Origin: Cloacimonetes bacterium SCGC AAA252-N17
Lineage (GTDB): Bacteria; Cloacimonadota; Cloacimonadia; JGIOTU-2
Direction: 5' to 3'
Length of the DNA: 64,000 bases
NCBI GenBank assembly: GCA_000404785.1
Contig: ASNI01000001.1
Coordinates: 37,857 to 101,856 of the forward strand
In this document: positions 52,503 to 62,300 of the stretch, one piece after another
How the letters are laid out: each line of letters opens with the position of its first letter
Position numbering within the stretch: the stretch's first letter is position 1
The notes under the pieces: generated by a model
What the model was told of the DNA's origin: nothing
The model's input: the letters and a program-made list of their open reading frames with translations, nothing else
Databases searched by the model: none
Translations under genes and position numbers: made by a program

Positions 52503-52922
52503 CTACTTAAAATTCAATCGAAGATTTTCTTCTTCGGTCTCGCGAACGAATTTCGCATCGGGAACGATCTGAAGGAAAAGTTCTGCGGTATTCCACACAA
52601 TTCCTCCCAACAGATGCCCGCCGAGCATTTCGTGAGACCGCACTGCAAGTGCTACGTGCACATGCCACTCATGCTTGCCTGCAGGATTGATATACATGTT
52701 ACCGCTGGTGGAAACCAGCTCTGCCGGATCGCTGATCGTCTTTATCTGATAAGTTCCATCACGATAATAGCCGATCTTAGCGCCCTTGAGCATACCCACA
52801 CCGTTTATGATAATCGCATTTTTCAGATCCTGCTTCTCTGCAAGGGAATTGAGCTGAGCCAGAAAATCCTCGCCATGAAGCATTCTGATACAGTAGATCG
52901 AGTCGTACTTTTTTTCTATCAT
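52503..52922 (-). CDS. PPC/DUF296 domain protein
   Basis: 139 residues from the ATG at 52920-52922. The longer frame begins 10 codons earlier inside serA. The PPC domain pattern is clear: 'IYCIRMLHGEDFLAQLNSLAEKQDLKNAIIINGVGMLKGAKIGYY' and the conserved His cluster 'GKHEWHVHVALAVRSHEMLGGHLLGGIV', which binds metal in structures of bacterial members. Family members in plants bind AT-rich DNA; the bacterial role is unsettled. It overlaps nothing and follows serA closely, so it may be cotranscribed. Confidence 0.85.
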   Translation of the reverse strand: MIEKKYDSIYCIRMLHGEDFLAQLNSLAEKQDLKNAIIINGVGMLKGAKIGYYRDGTYQIKTISDPAELVSTSGNMYINPAGKHEWHVHVALAVRSHEMLGGHLLGGIVWNTAELFLQIVPDAKFVRETEEENLRLNFK

Positions 52923-52935
52923 AATGTTACTATGT

Positions 52936-53842
52936 TTATTTAAAGAAGCCAATGATAACTTCTGCTACTTCTACTCCCACTCGACCCTGTGCTTCTTTGG
53001 TCGAAGCACCAATATGGGGAGTAACAGATACATTTTTGTGAGATACCAATTCAGTATTATTGGTCGGCTCCTCTTCAAAAGAGTCGATTCCTGCAAACGC
53101 AACTTTGCCTGAGTTCAACGCATCAAGAAGTGCCTTTTCATCTACTACGCCGCCACGTGCACAGTTTATGATCATTACACCGTCTTTCATCTTTTCAATT
53201 GCATCTGCATTAATGATATAGTGTGTGCCGTCAGTATGGGGAATATGCAGTGAAATGATATCCGAGCGCTTCAGTAATGTATCAAGATCAACGATCTCCA
53301 CGTTCATATCTGTCTCTTTGATATAAGGATCATAGGCGAGTACTGTCATATCGAGTGCAATCGCTTTTTTTGCCAGGGATTTACCAATATTGCCAAAGCC
53401 GATGATGCCCAGAACTTTGCCTGCTACTTCTTTACCTTTGTACTGCTTCTTGTTCCACTCGCCATTTCTCATGGTGATGTTCGTTTGAGGGAGAAATCTG
53501 TAAAGCGCCAGCATGTGGGCGAGTGCAAGTTCTGCAACAGATTGTGAAGATGCAGTCGGAGTGTTCGAAACCGTGATTCCTTTTGAACGGGCATACTCAT
53601 GATCGATGTTATCAATACCCACTCCACCGCGTACAATGAGTTTGAGCTTGTCTGCTGCATCGATTGCAACCTTGCGGACTTTTGTCGCGCTGCGGATCAC
53701 GATTGCATCGTATCCCTGGATCATGTCAGCTAATTCTTCAGGGGTTTTTTTTGTCCGTTTTGATGTCAAGATCAAATCCTGCTTTATCCAACAGTTCGAT
53801 ACATTCTGCGGAAACAGGATCGCTAATTAATATTTTTGCCAT
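52936..53842 (-). pseudogene. serA: D-3-phosphoglycerate dehydrogenase, frameshifted in an A8 run
   Basis: The start with a strong GGAGG site is the ATG at 53840-53842, giving 'MAKILISDPVSAECIELLDK' and then 'AGFDLDIKTDKK'. It then hits a run of eight A (53753-53760, T on the plus strand) and stops. One A less puts it in the frame of 'TPEELADMIQGYDAIVIRS...', which continues to 52936. That frame has the NAD motif 'GIIGFGNIGK' and the catalytic Arg ('NCARGGVVDEKAL'), Glu ('SFEEEP') and His ('TPHIGAST') of hydroxyacid dehydrogenases. The repaired protein is 301 residues, without an ACT domain. A sequencing error in the homopolymer, a real mutation or slippage are all possible. Confidence 0.85.
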
Positions 53843-53860
53843 TACGCCTCCATTTAGATT

Positions 53861-56356
53861 TTATTTTTGCAAATATAGCATTTTTTTGATTTCTGATGAA
53901 TAACTTTTGGATTGAATCCGATAGAAATACACACCAGCACTTACTTCTTTGCCCTTTTCATCCTTTCCATCCCAAACCGCTTCTATCATTCCCAAACTGG
54001 GGTTTGGGAACGAGGTAAGTGATTTAACAAGTTGTCCTTTCAGATTATAGATTTTCAATGTTGGATCTGTTAGATTTTTGGGCATAGAGAATGTAATTGT
54101 GGTGGACCCACTAAATGGATTCGGGAAATTCTGATGAAGGATTAGTTCATTTCCGTGTGCAGGATCATCAACTCCGGCAAGCTCGATGAGAGCAACATCA
54201 TCGATATACCAGCCGTAATAATTACACGCTGAACCATCCGAGGCAAAGTGCCAGCGGAGCACGATTTCCTGATTTGCATATGGTGTTAAGCCGAATTGCA
54301 TAAGCGTCCATGCATCACGGGTGCCACCATAACCTTGTTCACCAAGAGCATAAATATTTCCGTCATAGCCGCCGATAGGAGTTATAAGTCCAAACGAACC
54401 TCCTCCGTTAGTTGAAATGCTTACATTTCCGCCATCCCACAGCGTAGAACTTCCCTCAAAGTTATGCAGGTGATAGAATTCGAGCATTGGATTGTTGCCG
54501 AGTTGGATCGCTGGCGAATCAAGATACCAGTCGGCATTGTCAACATAGAAACCGCTGAGGTTTGTAGCCCAGACCTTTATTCCTGAATATGCAGTGATGC
54601 CTCCCGCAGAGGGCTCTCCCCATTGCCAGCCGCCAGTTGGCGGATCGCTGGTGAATCCACCATCATCCTGTTCAAAATCCCAGAACAAATATGGCGCAAA
54701 GAGTTCAAAGTCGATGATATGGTTATCTTGTGTGATAGTAATATTTTCTGTCAAAGTGCTATATCCGGACGCAGAAACTTTAAATGTATAAGTGCCTTCC
54801 AGCACGTTATAAATTGCATAAGAACCTGTAAAATTGGTCTGAACCGGTGCATGAACAGAATCCAATATCTCCACGGTTGCATTTCCGATCGGTGCATTTG
54901 TGTCACCATCACGAACTACTCCGGTTATATCTATTGTTTCTGCTTCCTGCAATTCTACATCCACTCTCGTTGCTCCGGTATCTACAACCGTAATATTGCT
55001 TATTGTTTGTGGAATAAAGCCGTAGCTTGAAACTGTAATATCATACACTCCCGGAGAAAGCATACGATGATAATTTCCCACATCAGGATCGGTGAAAACT
55101 TCGGAGTTATCAAAATCATGATCAACGACTGTGATCATCGCCTCGAGCGGATTGTCGAGTGAATCAGTTACGATTCCGCGAATACCGTAATAAACATTTT
55201 GAATATATTTTATGAACGACCGCTTGTTATACGTCCAGTGTGCAGGTAATAGATTTGATGATAAATCTTTATCGTGAGATAATTCAAGCGTTACTTCCCG
55301 GCATGCCTGGAAATAGTTCATATAATCCTGGCGACCACCAGCGATAACATACCACAAACAGCCTCTAATGTAACCATTTGTGCTTACGCCTTGGAAGTAT
55401 CCTCCAGTAGAATTTGCAAAAACAGTATCTGCATATGCTTTTGAAATGTCGATATACCAATCATCATCTGCATGAAGCGTATACCAAGTATCCCATGGAT
55501 AGTTCACTACTTCTGCGCCGCTATGCAAATTTGCAGAATGAATTATACTATGTTCATCTGCGAAATCCATCATAATGATTGTTTCCTGTTGCCAAGGATG
55601 GTTGTCAGGATGAGGTCCTTCTCTGGGATCGGGAAAGTTTCTGTTCAGATCAACTCCATTTGCATTACGCCTAGTAGCACCTACTACAGTTGTATCAGCT
55701 ACATGGTATGTTCCGTCGGGATTCGATAATGGATTGATCCAGATTTCAATTTCGTTCACCATTTCGGTGACTTCAGCATCTGTTCCGTAATTTGACAGAA
55801 GATAATCTATCAATCTCAGCATCATAATATATGTGACGATTTCATCTCCGTGCATTTGAGCAGTGTAGAAGAACTCGGGTTCATCTTCTTCGACTTCAAC
55901 ATTATCGGAAATTTTTACGCTTAATATCTCGCGACCGTCGATGGAATATCCAAGATTCTCCAATCTGCAAATAGATGGGAAATCGTTGGCAAATTGATAC
56001 ATCATATCAATATAAACACTATAAGTTGGATAACGATCCCAGTTCGCCATTTCTGCAATAGTGGTTGCCATAGTGAGATCTTCAGGAGAACCGTATAGAG
56101 GAATATATTCGATTTTATAGCCAAGATTTATGAGTTCGGCGAGTTCTTCCGGAATTGCATTGGCATACACGGTATTGCCCTTGACATTATCAATGGATAC
56201 GATCCGAGTAAGCTGTTCTAGTTCGCTTTTTGCTGATATTTCAAAACTGAAATAGATTTCCCGAACATCTTCAATGTTCTGAGCTGCGGGTGTTGTGTTT
56301 GCACACAAGTTGCTTGCAATGAGAAGGATGAGCGAAAAAAATAATGCGTGTTTCAT
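53861..56356 (-). CDS. Secreted M14 zinc carboxypeptidase with C-terminal sorting domain
   Basis: 831 residues, signal peptide (about 1-19). Peptidase core: zinc ligands H169-x-x-E172 ('AQMHGDE') and H278 ('SANLHSGAEVVNYP'), 'NPDGTYHV', 'RRNANGVDLNRNFPDP', and catalytic Glu358 ('VTLELSHDK'). Two carboxypeptidase-regulatory-like beta domains (about 385-465 and 475-550), then a jelly-roll segment 'WDFEQDDGGFTSDPPTGGWQWGEP' (about 555-735), and the FlgD-like module 'NFPNPFSGSTTITFSMP...IYNLKGQLVKSL...WDGKDEKGKEVSAGVYFY'. It removes C-terminal residues from peptides outside the cell and complements the M1 enzyme. Confidence 0.92.
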   Translation of the reverse strand: MKHALFFSLILLIASNLCANTTPAAQNIEDVREIYFSFEISAKSELEQLTRIVSIDNVKGNTVYANAIPEELAELINLGYKIEYIPLYGSPEDLTMATTIAEMANWDRYPTYSVYIDMMYQFANDFPSICRLENLGYSIDGREILSVKISDNVEVEEDEPEFFYTAQMHGDEIVTYIMMLRLIDYLLSNYGTDAEVTEMVNEIEIWINPLSNPDGTYHVADTTVVGATRRNANGVDLNRNFPDPREGPHPDNHPWQQETIIMMDFADEHSIIHSANLHSGAEVVNYPWDTWYTLHADDDWYIDISKAYADTVFANSTGGYFQGVSTNGYIRGCLWYVIAGGRQDYMNYFQACREVTLELSHDKDLSSNLLPAHWTYNKRSFIKYIQNVYYGIRGIVTDSLDNPLEAMITVVDHDFDNSEVFTDPDVGNYHRMLSPGVYDITVSSYGFIPQTISNITVVDTGATRVDVELQEAETIDITGVVRDGDTNAPIGNATVEILDSVHAPVQTNFTGSYAIYNVLEGTYTFKVSASGYSTLTENITITQDNHIIDFELFAPYLFWDFEQDDGGFTSDPPTGGWQWGEPSAGGITAYSGIKVWATNLSGFYVDNADWYLDSPAIQLGNNPMLEFYHLHNFEGSSTLWDGGNVSISTNGGGSFGLITPIGGYDGNIYALGEQGYGGTRDAWTLMQFGLTPYANQEIVLRWHFASDGSACNYYGWYIDDVALIELAGVDDPAHGNELILHQNFPNPFSGSTTITFSMPKNLTDPTLKIYNLKGQLVKSLTSFPNPSLGMIEAVWDGKDEKGKEVSAGVYFYRIQSKSYSSEIKKMLYLQK

Positions 56357-56373
56357 ATTATACCTTTCAAAAA

Positions 56374-56664
56374 TTAATTATTTTCATACACGAGGATCTT
56401 GGGATTTTGTCCCCGCCATTTATTGTATTCTGTTTTAACTTCGAGCTTGAAGAAATTTTCCTTATCCTCGTTCGCAAAGGTGATGATATTCATATAATAC
56501 ATCTTACCATCTTTTCCTCGGAAGGATTTCTGGGGAAGCTCCACGATGATATCTCTGTTTTTTTTCAAAATGGTGATCTCATTAAGAAAGACACCTTCTG
56601 TAATCTCGATAACAGCTCGTGCCTGGACGATACCTGTGTTTATGTCTTTAAATTTTATATTCAT
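56374..56664 (-). CDS. SpoVG-like small protein
   Basis: 96 residues. The order of elements fits SpoVG: 'VQARAVIEITEGVFLNEITILKKNRDIIVELPQKSFRGKDGKMYYMNIITF' parallels the SpoVG 'lkAivsi..D..fvvhdIkvi.g..GlFvaMPsk...dGe..DiahPi'. SpoVG proteins are small RNA/DNA-binding regulators. The match is by eye and moderate. It lies 3 bases downstream of the PPi-phosphofructokinase gene and 17 bases upstream of the carboxypeptidase gene, so it belongs to the same run. Confidence 0.6.
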   Translation of the reverse strand: MNIKFKDINTGIVQARAVIEITEGVFLNEITILKKNRDIIVELPQKSFRGKDGKMYYMNIITFANEDKENFFKLEVKTEYNKWRGQNPKILVYENN

Positions 56665-56667
56665 AAT

Positions 56668-57876
56668 TTACCTGATTTGTCCAATATCTATGAGCATATC
56701 TTCAAACCATTTTTGATGAATATCAAATGGTTTTCCGCTATTAATTCGTTGGAATCCTATACAGCGGAGCTCGTTATTATTATCTTCGTCGAGGGCGACT
56801 ACGCCGCTCTGTCCGTTGAGTCCGCAGCGAGCTGCTTCCGCGCAGGTTCTCTGAATGAGATCGAGGTCTTCCTTGTTCGGAGGCGCAGAACGTGCGAAAT
56901 ATCCACTCTTTTGTACGAGCACTTTATCTGCTTTCAGCATGGTTTTAAAGCGTTTTGCAAACCACTGTCCCGGATTGAGCTCGTCAAGACGAACATGCCC
57001 GAATGCATCGCGCTGTACCGGCTCTCCTTTTGATTCCATTTCCGACACAATCGTTTCCAAACCTGCGCCTTCGCTGAGGAATATGTTCACGGAATCCTTT
57101 CCATCCATGAGTTCGTTCAGACGCTTTTCCTCTTCATCAATATCAATGCCCATTTCCGGAATGTAAATCGCATCGATATCCCATCGTTCGCGCGCAAGAA
57201 GGATGTCCGGCAGGAATTTTTTCTTATGAAGGCGTTTTCGGTATTCCCGTGCAGTGACAGCAGTAAGCCACCCGCAGTGTCGTCCCATTACCTCATGAAT
57301 TATGAGCTGGCGTGAACTGGTCGTGTTCTCATTGGCAACATTCTCAAAGAAAATTGCGCCCTGTTCCGCAGCAGTTGCAGCACCGAGAGTCTGATATATC
57401 GGAATTACATCATTATCGATTGTTTTGGGAAGTCCTACCACAGTGAGGTCATAACCGTTCATTTTCAGATAGGATGCAAGCTCGAATGCCATGATATTCG
57501 TATCGTCACCGCCAATAGTATGAAGGATGGACACATTATCTTTGACAAGCTGCTCTGCGGCAACTTGCAGGGGATTCTCGCCTTCTTGAATATAGCCCTT
57601 TTTCACGCAGTCTGTTACATTGGTAAGCTTCACACGGCTGTTGCCAAGCACGCTTCCGCCGTATTTCTGAAGGCATTTCGCTTTTTTTCTTACCTCTTCG
57701 GAAATAAGTATGCTGCTGCCTGTGAGCAGTCCTTTAAAGCCGTTCAGATACCCGATGATCTCCATGTCCGGCACGAGCCGAGTGTACTCGGTGATCAGCA
57801 ATCCTGTAGATGCTGAAAGGCACGGAGCTATTCCACCAGATGTCAAAATTGCGATTCTGTCTTTTTTCTCACTCAT
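56668..57876 (-). CDS. Phosphofructokinase, PPi-dependent type
   Basis: 402 residues. N-terminal 'IAILTSGGIAPCLSAS', then GGDD (122-125) and PKTIDND (150-156), 'EVMGRHCGWLTAVTA' and 'LSEGAG'. An Asp in the GGD-D position together with Lys in P-K-TIDND is the known signature of pyrophosphate-using enzymes; ATP enzymes have Gly at both places. It would phosphorylate fructose 6-phosphate reversibly with PPi, saving ATP in fermentative metabolism. It stands 13 bases downstream of a second phosphofructokinase gene. Confidence 0.9.
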   Translation of the reverse strand: MSEKKDRIAILTSGGIAPCLSASTGLLITEYTRLVPDMEIIGYLNGFKGLLTGSSILISEEVRKKAKCLQKYGGSVLGNSRVKLTNVTDCVKKGYIQEGENPLQVAAEQLVKDNVSILHTIGGDDTNIMAFELASYLKMNGYDLTVVGLPKTIDNDVIPIYQTLGAATAAEQGAIFFENVANENTTSSRQLIIHEVMGRHCGWLTAVTAREYRKRLHKKKFLPDILLARERWDIDAIYIPEMGIDIDEEEKRLNELMDGKDSVNIFLSEGAGLETIVSEMESKGEPVQRDAFGHVRLDELNPGQWFAKRFKTMLKADKVLVQKSGYFARSAPPNKEDLDLIQRTCAEAARCGLNGQSGVVALDEDNNNELRCIGFQRINSGKPFDIHQKWFEDMLIDIGQIR

Positions 57877-57889
57877 GTAGCGTACTCCA

Positions 57890-58996
57890 TTATGCTTTTA
57901 AATCACCAAAACTGATTCCAACACCTCTGGCAGTATGCACAAGATTCGAGTGCACGCTCACAAGATGGTAGGTATCGATGGCATCTTTGATTGGGACACA
58001 TTTTATATCATTATTTTTATAAGCAACCATTTCGCCAAATTTTCCTTCAAGCACCATTTCAAATGCTTTTACGCCGAACTGTGTCGCAAGAATTCTGTCA
58101 AAAGCACAGGGAATTCCTCCACGCTGCAAATGCCCGAGAATGGTCACACGAATATCTGCTTGTGCGCCTGCATTTTCAAGTTCCTGTTTAAGCCGGATGC
58201 CTGCACCGCCGAGCTTGAAATTGTGGTAACCGATCTCATCAACTTCCTGCCCCACAACGCTTCCATGCTTGGGATAAGCACCCTCGGCTATGACGATATT
58301 TGCAAAACCTCTCCGGTCTTCGGTGCGTTCTTCCACCTTTTCTTTTACTTTTTGAATATCATAAGGAATTTCCGGAATAAGGCATACTTCTGCGCCGCCT
58401 GCTATAGATGAATAAAGCGCTATCCAACCGGCTGCACGTCCCATCACTTCGAGAATAATAATTCTGTGATGGCTTTCCGCTGTGGTTACGAGTTTGTCGA
58501 CTGCATCGGTCGCAACTTCCACAGCAGTTTGGAAACCGAAAGCAAAATCTGTTGCGGAAAGGTCATTATCAATTGTTTTAGGAACGCCAACAATGTTGAG
58601 TCCCATTTCATAAAGATTTTGCGAAATGGTCTGCGAGCCGTCCCCGCCGATATTTATAACTGCGCAGATATTCTCTTCTTTCAGGATTTCCAGCATCTCT
58701 TTTGAGCGGTCGATCTCTATCCAATTACCCTCCCTGTCCTGCTGGGGCCATGCAAAGGGGCCGCCTTTATTTGTCGTTCCGAGTATCGTTCCTCCACGCA
58801 CATGAATTCCTGCAACAGTACGATTGGTAAGCACACGAAGCTCACGAGGTTCCATGAGAACACCATTAAAACCGTCGATGCTTCCAACGATCTCCCAGTC
58901 TTCTTCCCGGGAAGCACGTTTTACGATGGCTCGGATAACTGCATTAAGACCCGGGCAGTCACCACCACCTGTTACAACCAAACATCTTTTTTTCAT
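57890..58996 (-). CDS. pfkA: 6-phosphofructokinase, probably ATP-dependent (group III)
   Basis: 368 residues. 'LVVTGGGDCPGLNAVIRAIVK', 'GGTILGTTNKGGPF', GGDG (117-120), PKTIDND (139-145), 'ESHHRIIILEVMGRAAGWIAL', 'IVIAEGAYP' and 'TILGHLQRGGIPCAFDRILA'. The Gly in GGDG points to ATP as donor, whereas Lys140 is shared with PPi enzymes; this combination is typical of group III phosphofructokinases. First gene of the pfk-pfp-spoVG-like run. The promoter should lie in the gap to its right. Confidence 0.9.
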   Translation of the reverse strand: MKKRCLVVTGGGDCPGLNAVIRAIVKRASREEDWEIVGSIDGFNGVLMEPRELRVLTNRTVAGIHVRGGTILGTTNKGGPFAWPQQDREGNWIEIDRSKEMLEILKEENICAVINIGGDGSQTISQNLYEMGLNIVGVPKTIDNDLSATDFAFGFQTAVEVATDAVDKLVTTAESHHRIIILEVMGRAAGWIALYSSIAGGAEVCLIPEIPYDIQKVKEKVEERTEDRRGFANIVIAEGAYPKHGSVVGQEVDEIGYHNFKLGGAGIRLKQELENAGAQADIRVTILGHLQRGGIPCAFDRILATQFGVKAFEMVLEGKFGEMVAYKNNDIKCVPIKDAIDTYHLVSVHSNLVHTARGVGISFGDLKA

Positions 58997-59116
58997 ATTT
59001 TAGAATATATACTATTTAATATTAATGTAATTAATTTATAGAAACTTTCCAAGTTGTTTTTGTGTCAAGTTTGAGTGAGCTGGAGGAGGAAATGAAAGAT
59101 TAAAAATGGAAAAAAT

Positions 59117-59303
59117 AACACACCCCGTCTTCCGATAAATCGGAATCCACCCCTCTTTTTAGATGGGAAAAAACAAGGTTATCACATTAATTTACGTTTC
59201 AAGATCAATAAAACAGCTATTAATATTAATGATCGAAAGAATGTAAATCAACGAAAAAATCTCCTTTAAAAAGAGGAGTACGGCTTTAGCCGGGAGGTGT
59301 GTT
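59117..59303. repeat. 187-bp MITE-like element with AACACACC...GGTGTGTT ends
   Basis: In the 316-bp gap between pfkA and the restriction gene. Outer ends AACACACC (59117-59124) and GGTGTGTT (59296-59303) are inverted. Inside are hairpins TTCCGAT/ATCGGAA, CCCTCTTTTTA against AAAAAGAGG, and CGGCT-TT-AGCCG. It encodes nothing. The part AAGAGGAGTA...GGAGGTG is shared with 62571-62603, where the CGGCTTTAGCCG hairpin is replaced by the 16-bp palindrome. Confidence 0.65.
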
Positions 59304-59312
59304 AAATTTAAA

Positions 59313-62300
59313 TTATTCTAAAATATTTTCCTCAACTTTGGGGTAAAGCAAATCGATCTCTTTCTGCAGCCCGATAGTCTTTTGTAACGCTGTTGCGATC
59401 TTGCAGTAACGGCGCGCATCCTCAAGTATTCTGCCTTTTCTGTCCTTTAAATATTTATACAGAACCTGATACCCGCCAATATGATATTGCCACAACTCAG
59501 AATTAATGCCCTCAAAATATTTGCCTTCATTAATGTATACACGTTGCTCAACTTCATTATACACAACTTTCTCGATGCGGTCATTCTCGCCGACTCCCTG
59601 ATATTTTGCAATCGGCGTATCCAGTTCGTCACTTTCCAAAAGATGAAGCTGCACAAGCTGTTTGCCAAGTGTGCCCACCTTTCGGAAAAGTTCAAGATCA
59701 GAAGTAAAGGGCACACGCGGAAAATCTATCTTAAGAAATTCCGCATACTTTTCCCTGTACATATTGCTATAAAAAACTCCATAAATGTAATATAAAATCT
59801 CTTCCGGTGAAGGTTCTTTTCCGTAAGCAGTTCTGAGCATATTAAAAATTTCAGGAGCAATGTTAGGTTTCCGTTCGGTTTGATGTTTTTCAAAAAGATG
59901 GACATCATCTTTATTTGAGTAAGTAAACAGAGAGAATATATATCCTATTTCACTAGTTTTATTTGAGATATAACAGCTTTCGGTTATTTTATCTGAAACA
60001 AGAATATGAGACCAGACAGCTCCCACCTTTACTTGTCTTACAGTACAAATTCCTAAGTTATCACCATCAAGCATATTGTGCATAATTGAAGGTCTAGGCA
60101 TACAATGGAAACCCCGTGTTACACCTGTATAATATGTCCATCTTGTATCAAAAGGTCTATATGATATTAGTCGTATTTTATCTTTATCTGGTCCGGACTT
60201 TTGGATATCTTTTTGAGCAAGATGCACTTTCCAATCCCTTGCATCTTTGCCTAAATTATATGTATGCCGTGCTATCTCTTGATCCATCTTCGCAAATTGA
60301 TTAACCCTGTTCCATATTTCATGTTCATTCCAACTGATAGTTAATTTATCTCTTGCTGTGACAATACCTACACTATTTACTGGAAATATCTCAGATATTT
60401 TTTTCCATTTCAGGTAATGTTGAATATTCTGTGTATGTCTTTTTATAAAGAAATAATAGGGGCTTTTTGGTAAAATCTCTTCATATTTATAGGGCTCAAC
60501 TTTATCTTCTTCAAGCCATCCATATTTTGTATTCCGTAAACCATAAAGGTCGTGATAAAAGACCTCACACCCTTTGTTATCGTGGTGCTTTATCATAAAA
60601 CAGATTGCCACGCCCTGCCGAATATCAAAGACATTTTCGTCTTTACTGCCATCAGGTGCAGTCTCCTTTTTCAAGCTGTTCCCGTGCAGGTTGAGGATGA
60701 AGATCTTATTAAAGGTTTTCATCAAACTCTGCCGCATACCACGAAAAGTCGGATTATCCAGATAGCTATGGTTTGTGATCATGCCGATGACACCATGACC
60801 GGCTTTTTGTATCTTCCATTGAGCAAAGCGAAGGAATTTCACATAATCATCCTGAAGCCATTTTGGATTTCTTTCTCCTAATGGTTTCTCATCGACTTCG
60901 TAGTAGCTCTGCGCACCATCAATATCGGTTTTGAGAAGTTTTTCAGTCCATTCATTAGTATTTGAAGAAATTCCCGAATAGGGAGGATTTCCCATAATGA
61001 CCAGAATTGGAATTTCTTGTTTTACTCTGTTTGCCAGGTGGTTCTCTTCGCTCAATGAACTAAGCCCGGGAATATTAACCGAATCCAGTTCGTCCATTTC
61101 AAGGGTATTTGTAAGATAGAGTTTGAATCGTTCGTCATCTCCCATTTTGTACCCGAGCTCTTCAAGCAAAAATCCGATCTTGAGGTGTCCGATGGCATAT
61201 GGCGCCATCATCAGCTCAAAAGCAAAGTAATTTTTCAGAATATTATTTTTGATAAGGAAATGCAGTCCGCCCTGTCCGTATTTCTCATGATATTCATGAA
61301 CTGCAATTTTGATCGCTTCTGCAGGAAAGGTAAGTGTTCCTGCCGCAGGGTCAAGCACGGTCACATTTTCGGAAGCAAAACCATCCGACAGGTCGAATTC
61401 CTTTTTCAGTATTTGATGTAAAGAATGAGTGATATATTGCACAACAGGTTCGGGAGTATAGTACACGCCACGCCGCTCACGGATTTTCGGATCATATTCG
61501 GAAAGGAAGGTTTCATAAAAATGGATGATCGGGTCTTTTCCCTTTCCTTCATGGAAAAATCTACTGAGGATACTTTTCACGTCAGTAACCCTAAGCACTT
61601 CGGAAATATCATCAACGATCACTTTTAGTTCTATGGGCGGGTCTTGCAGAGAAATGAAGCGAAAAACATCCCGAAGAATACCAATCGTGTGAGGAATATA
61701 TTGATATGCAAGCTGTCTATTGAAATCCTTTCCTGTTCTTGTTCGCGCTGCAAATAGTCCATAGGTAATAGTTTGGGAATACAGGTCTGCAAATTGCTCA
61801 TGTGTGAGCGTTCCAATGAGATATTTTTTGAAAGCTTCATAAAAGCCAAGTATGTCTTTATTTCCCTTTCGTTCTTTTTCTTTCAACTCAATACTGATCA
61901 CTTCGTCGCGCAGGAATCGGGTTCTTTTTGCCAGTTCCTGTGCAAGGGTCTTGGCAGTATTAACTTTAGGCAATGAGAAAGAGAAGAAGGTTTGCATCAG
62001 TTTTATGAACTCCTCTTCATGCTCAGGAGGAGGAGCTGTTTTCAATCTGTGCGCAATTTCAGGTCTTCCGATCTGCACTGTGTCTATTAGCTGACTGTCT
62101 CTAAACAATCTGAATTCATAAAAGTCCGTAAGGATTACATTAGGAAAGGTCGAGCAGTATCGTTTAAGCTGTTCCGAATATTGAATTGCATTTAAGTTTA
62201 TGTTTGTAGGTGCTTTTGCTTCGATGTAGCCGGTGATATGATTCTTTCCATCCCAGACACGAAAGTCCGGATTGCCGGCTTCGGTTTGTTTGGGTAATAC

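Noticed and set aside
53466..53775. Separate gene start for serA at the TTG at 53773-53775
   Set aside because: No ribosome binding site there, and the sequence upstream in the other frame supplies the missing N-terminus with a GGAGG site.
54630..54645. GCCGCCAGTTGGCGGA inside the M14 carboxypeptidase gene
   Set aside because: It codes for the ordinary 'DPPTGGW' phrase found in such domains, so it need not be a palindrome insertion.
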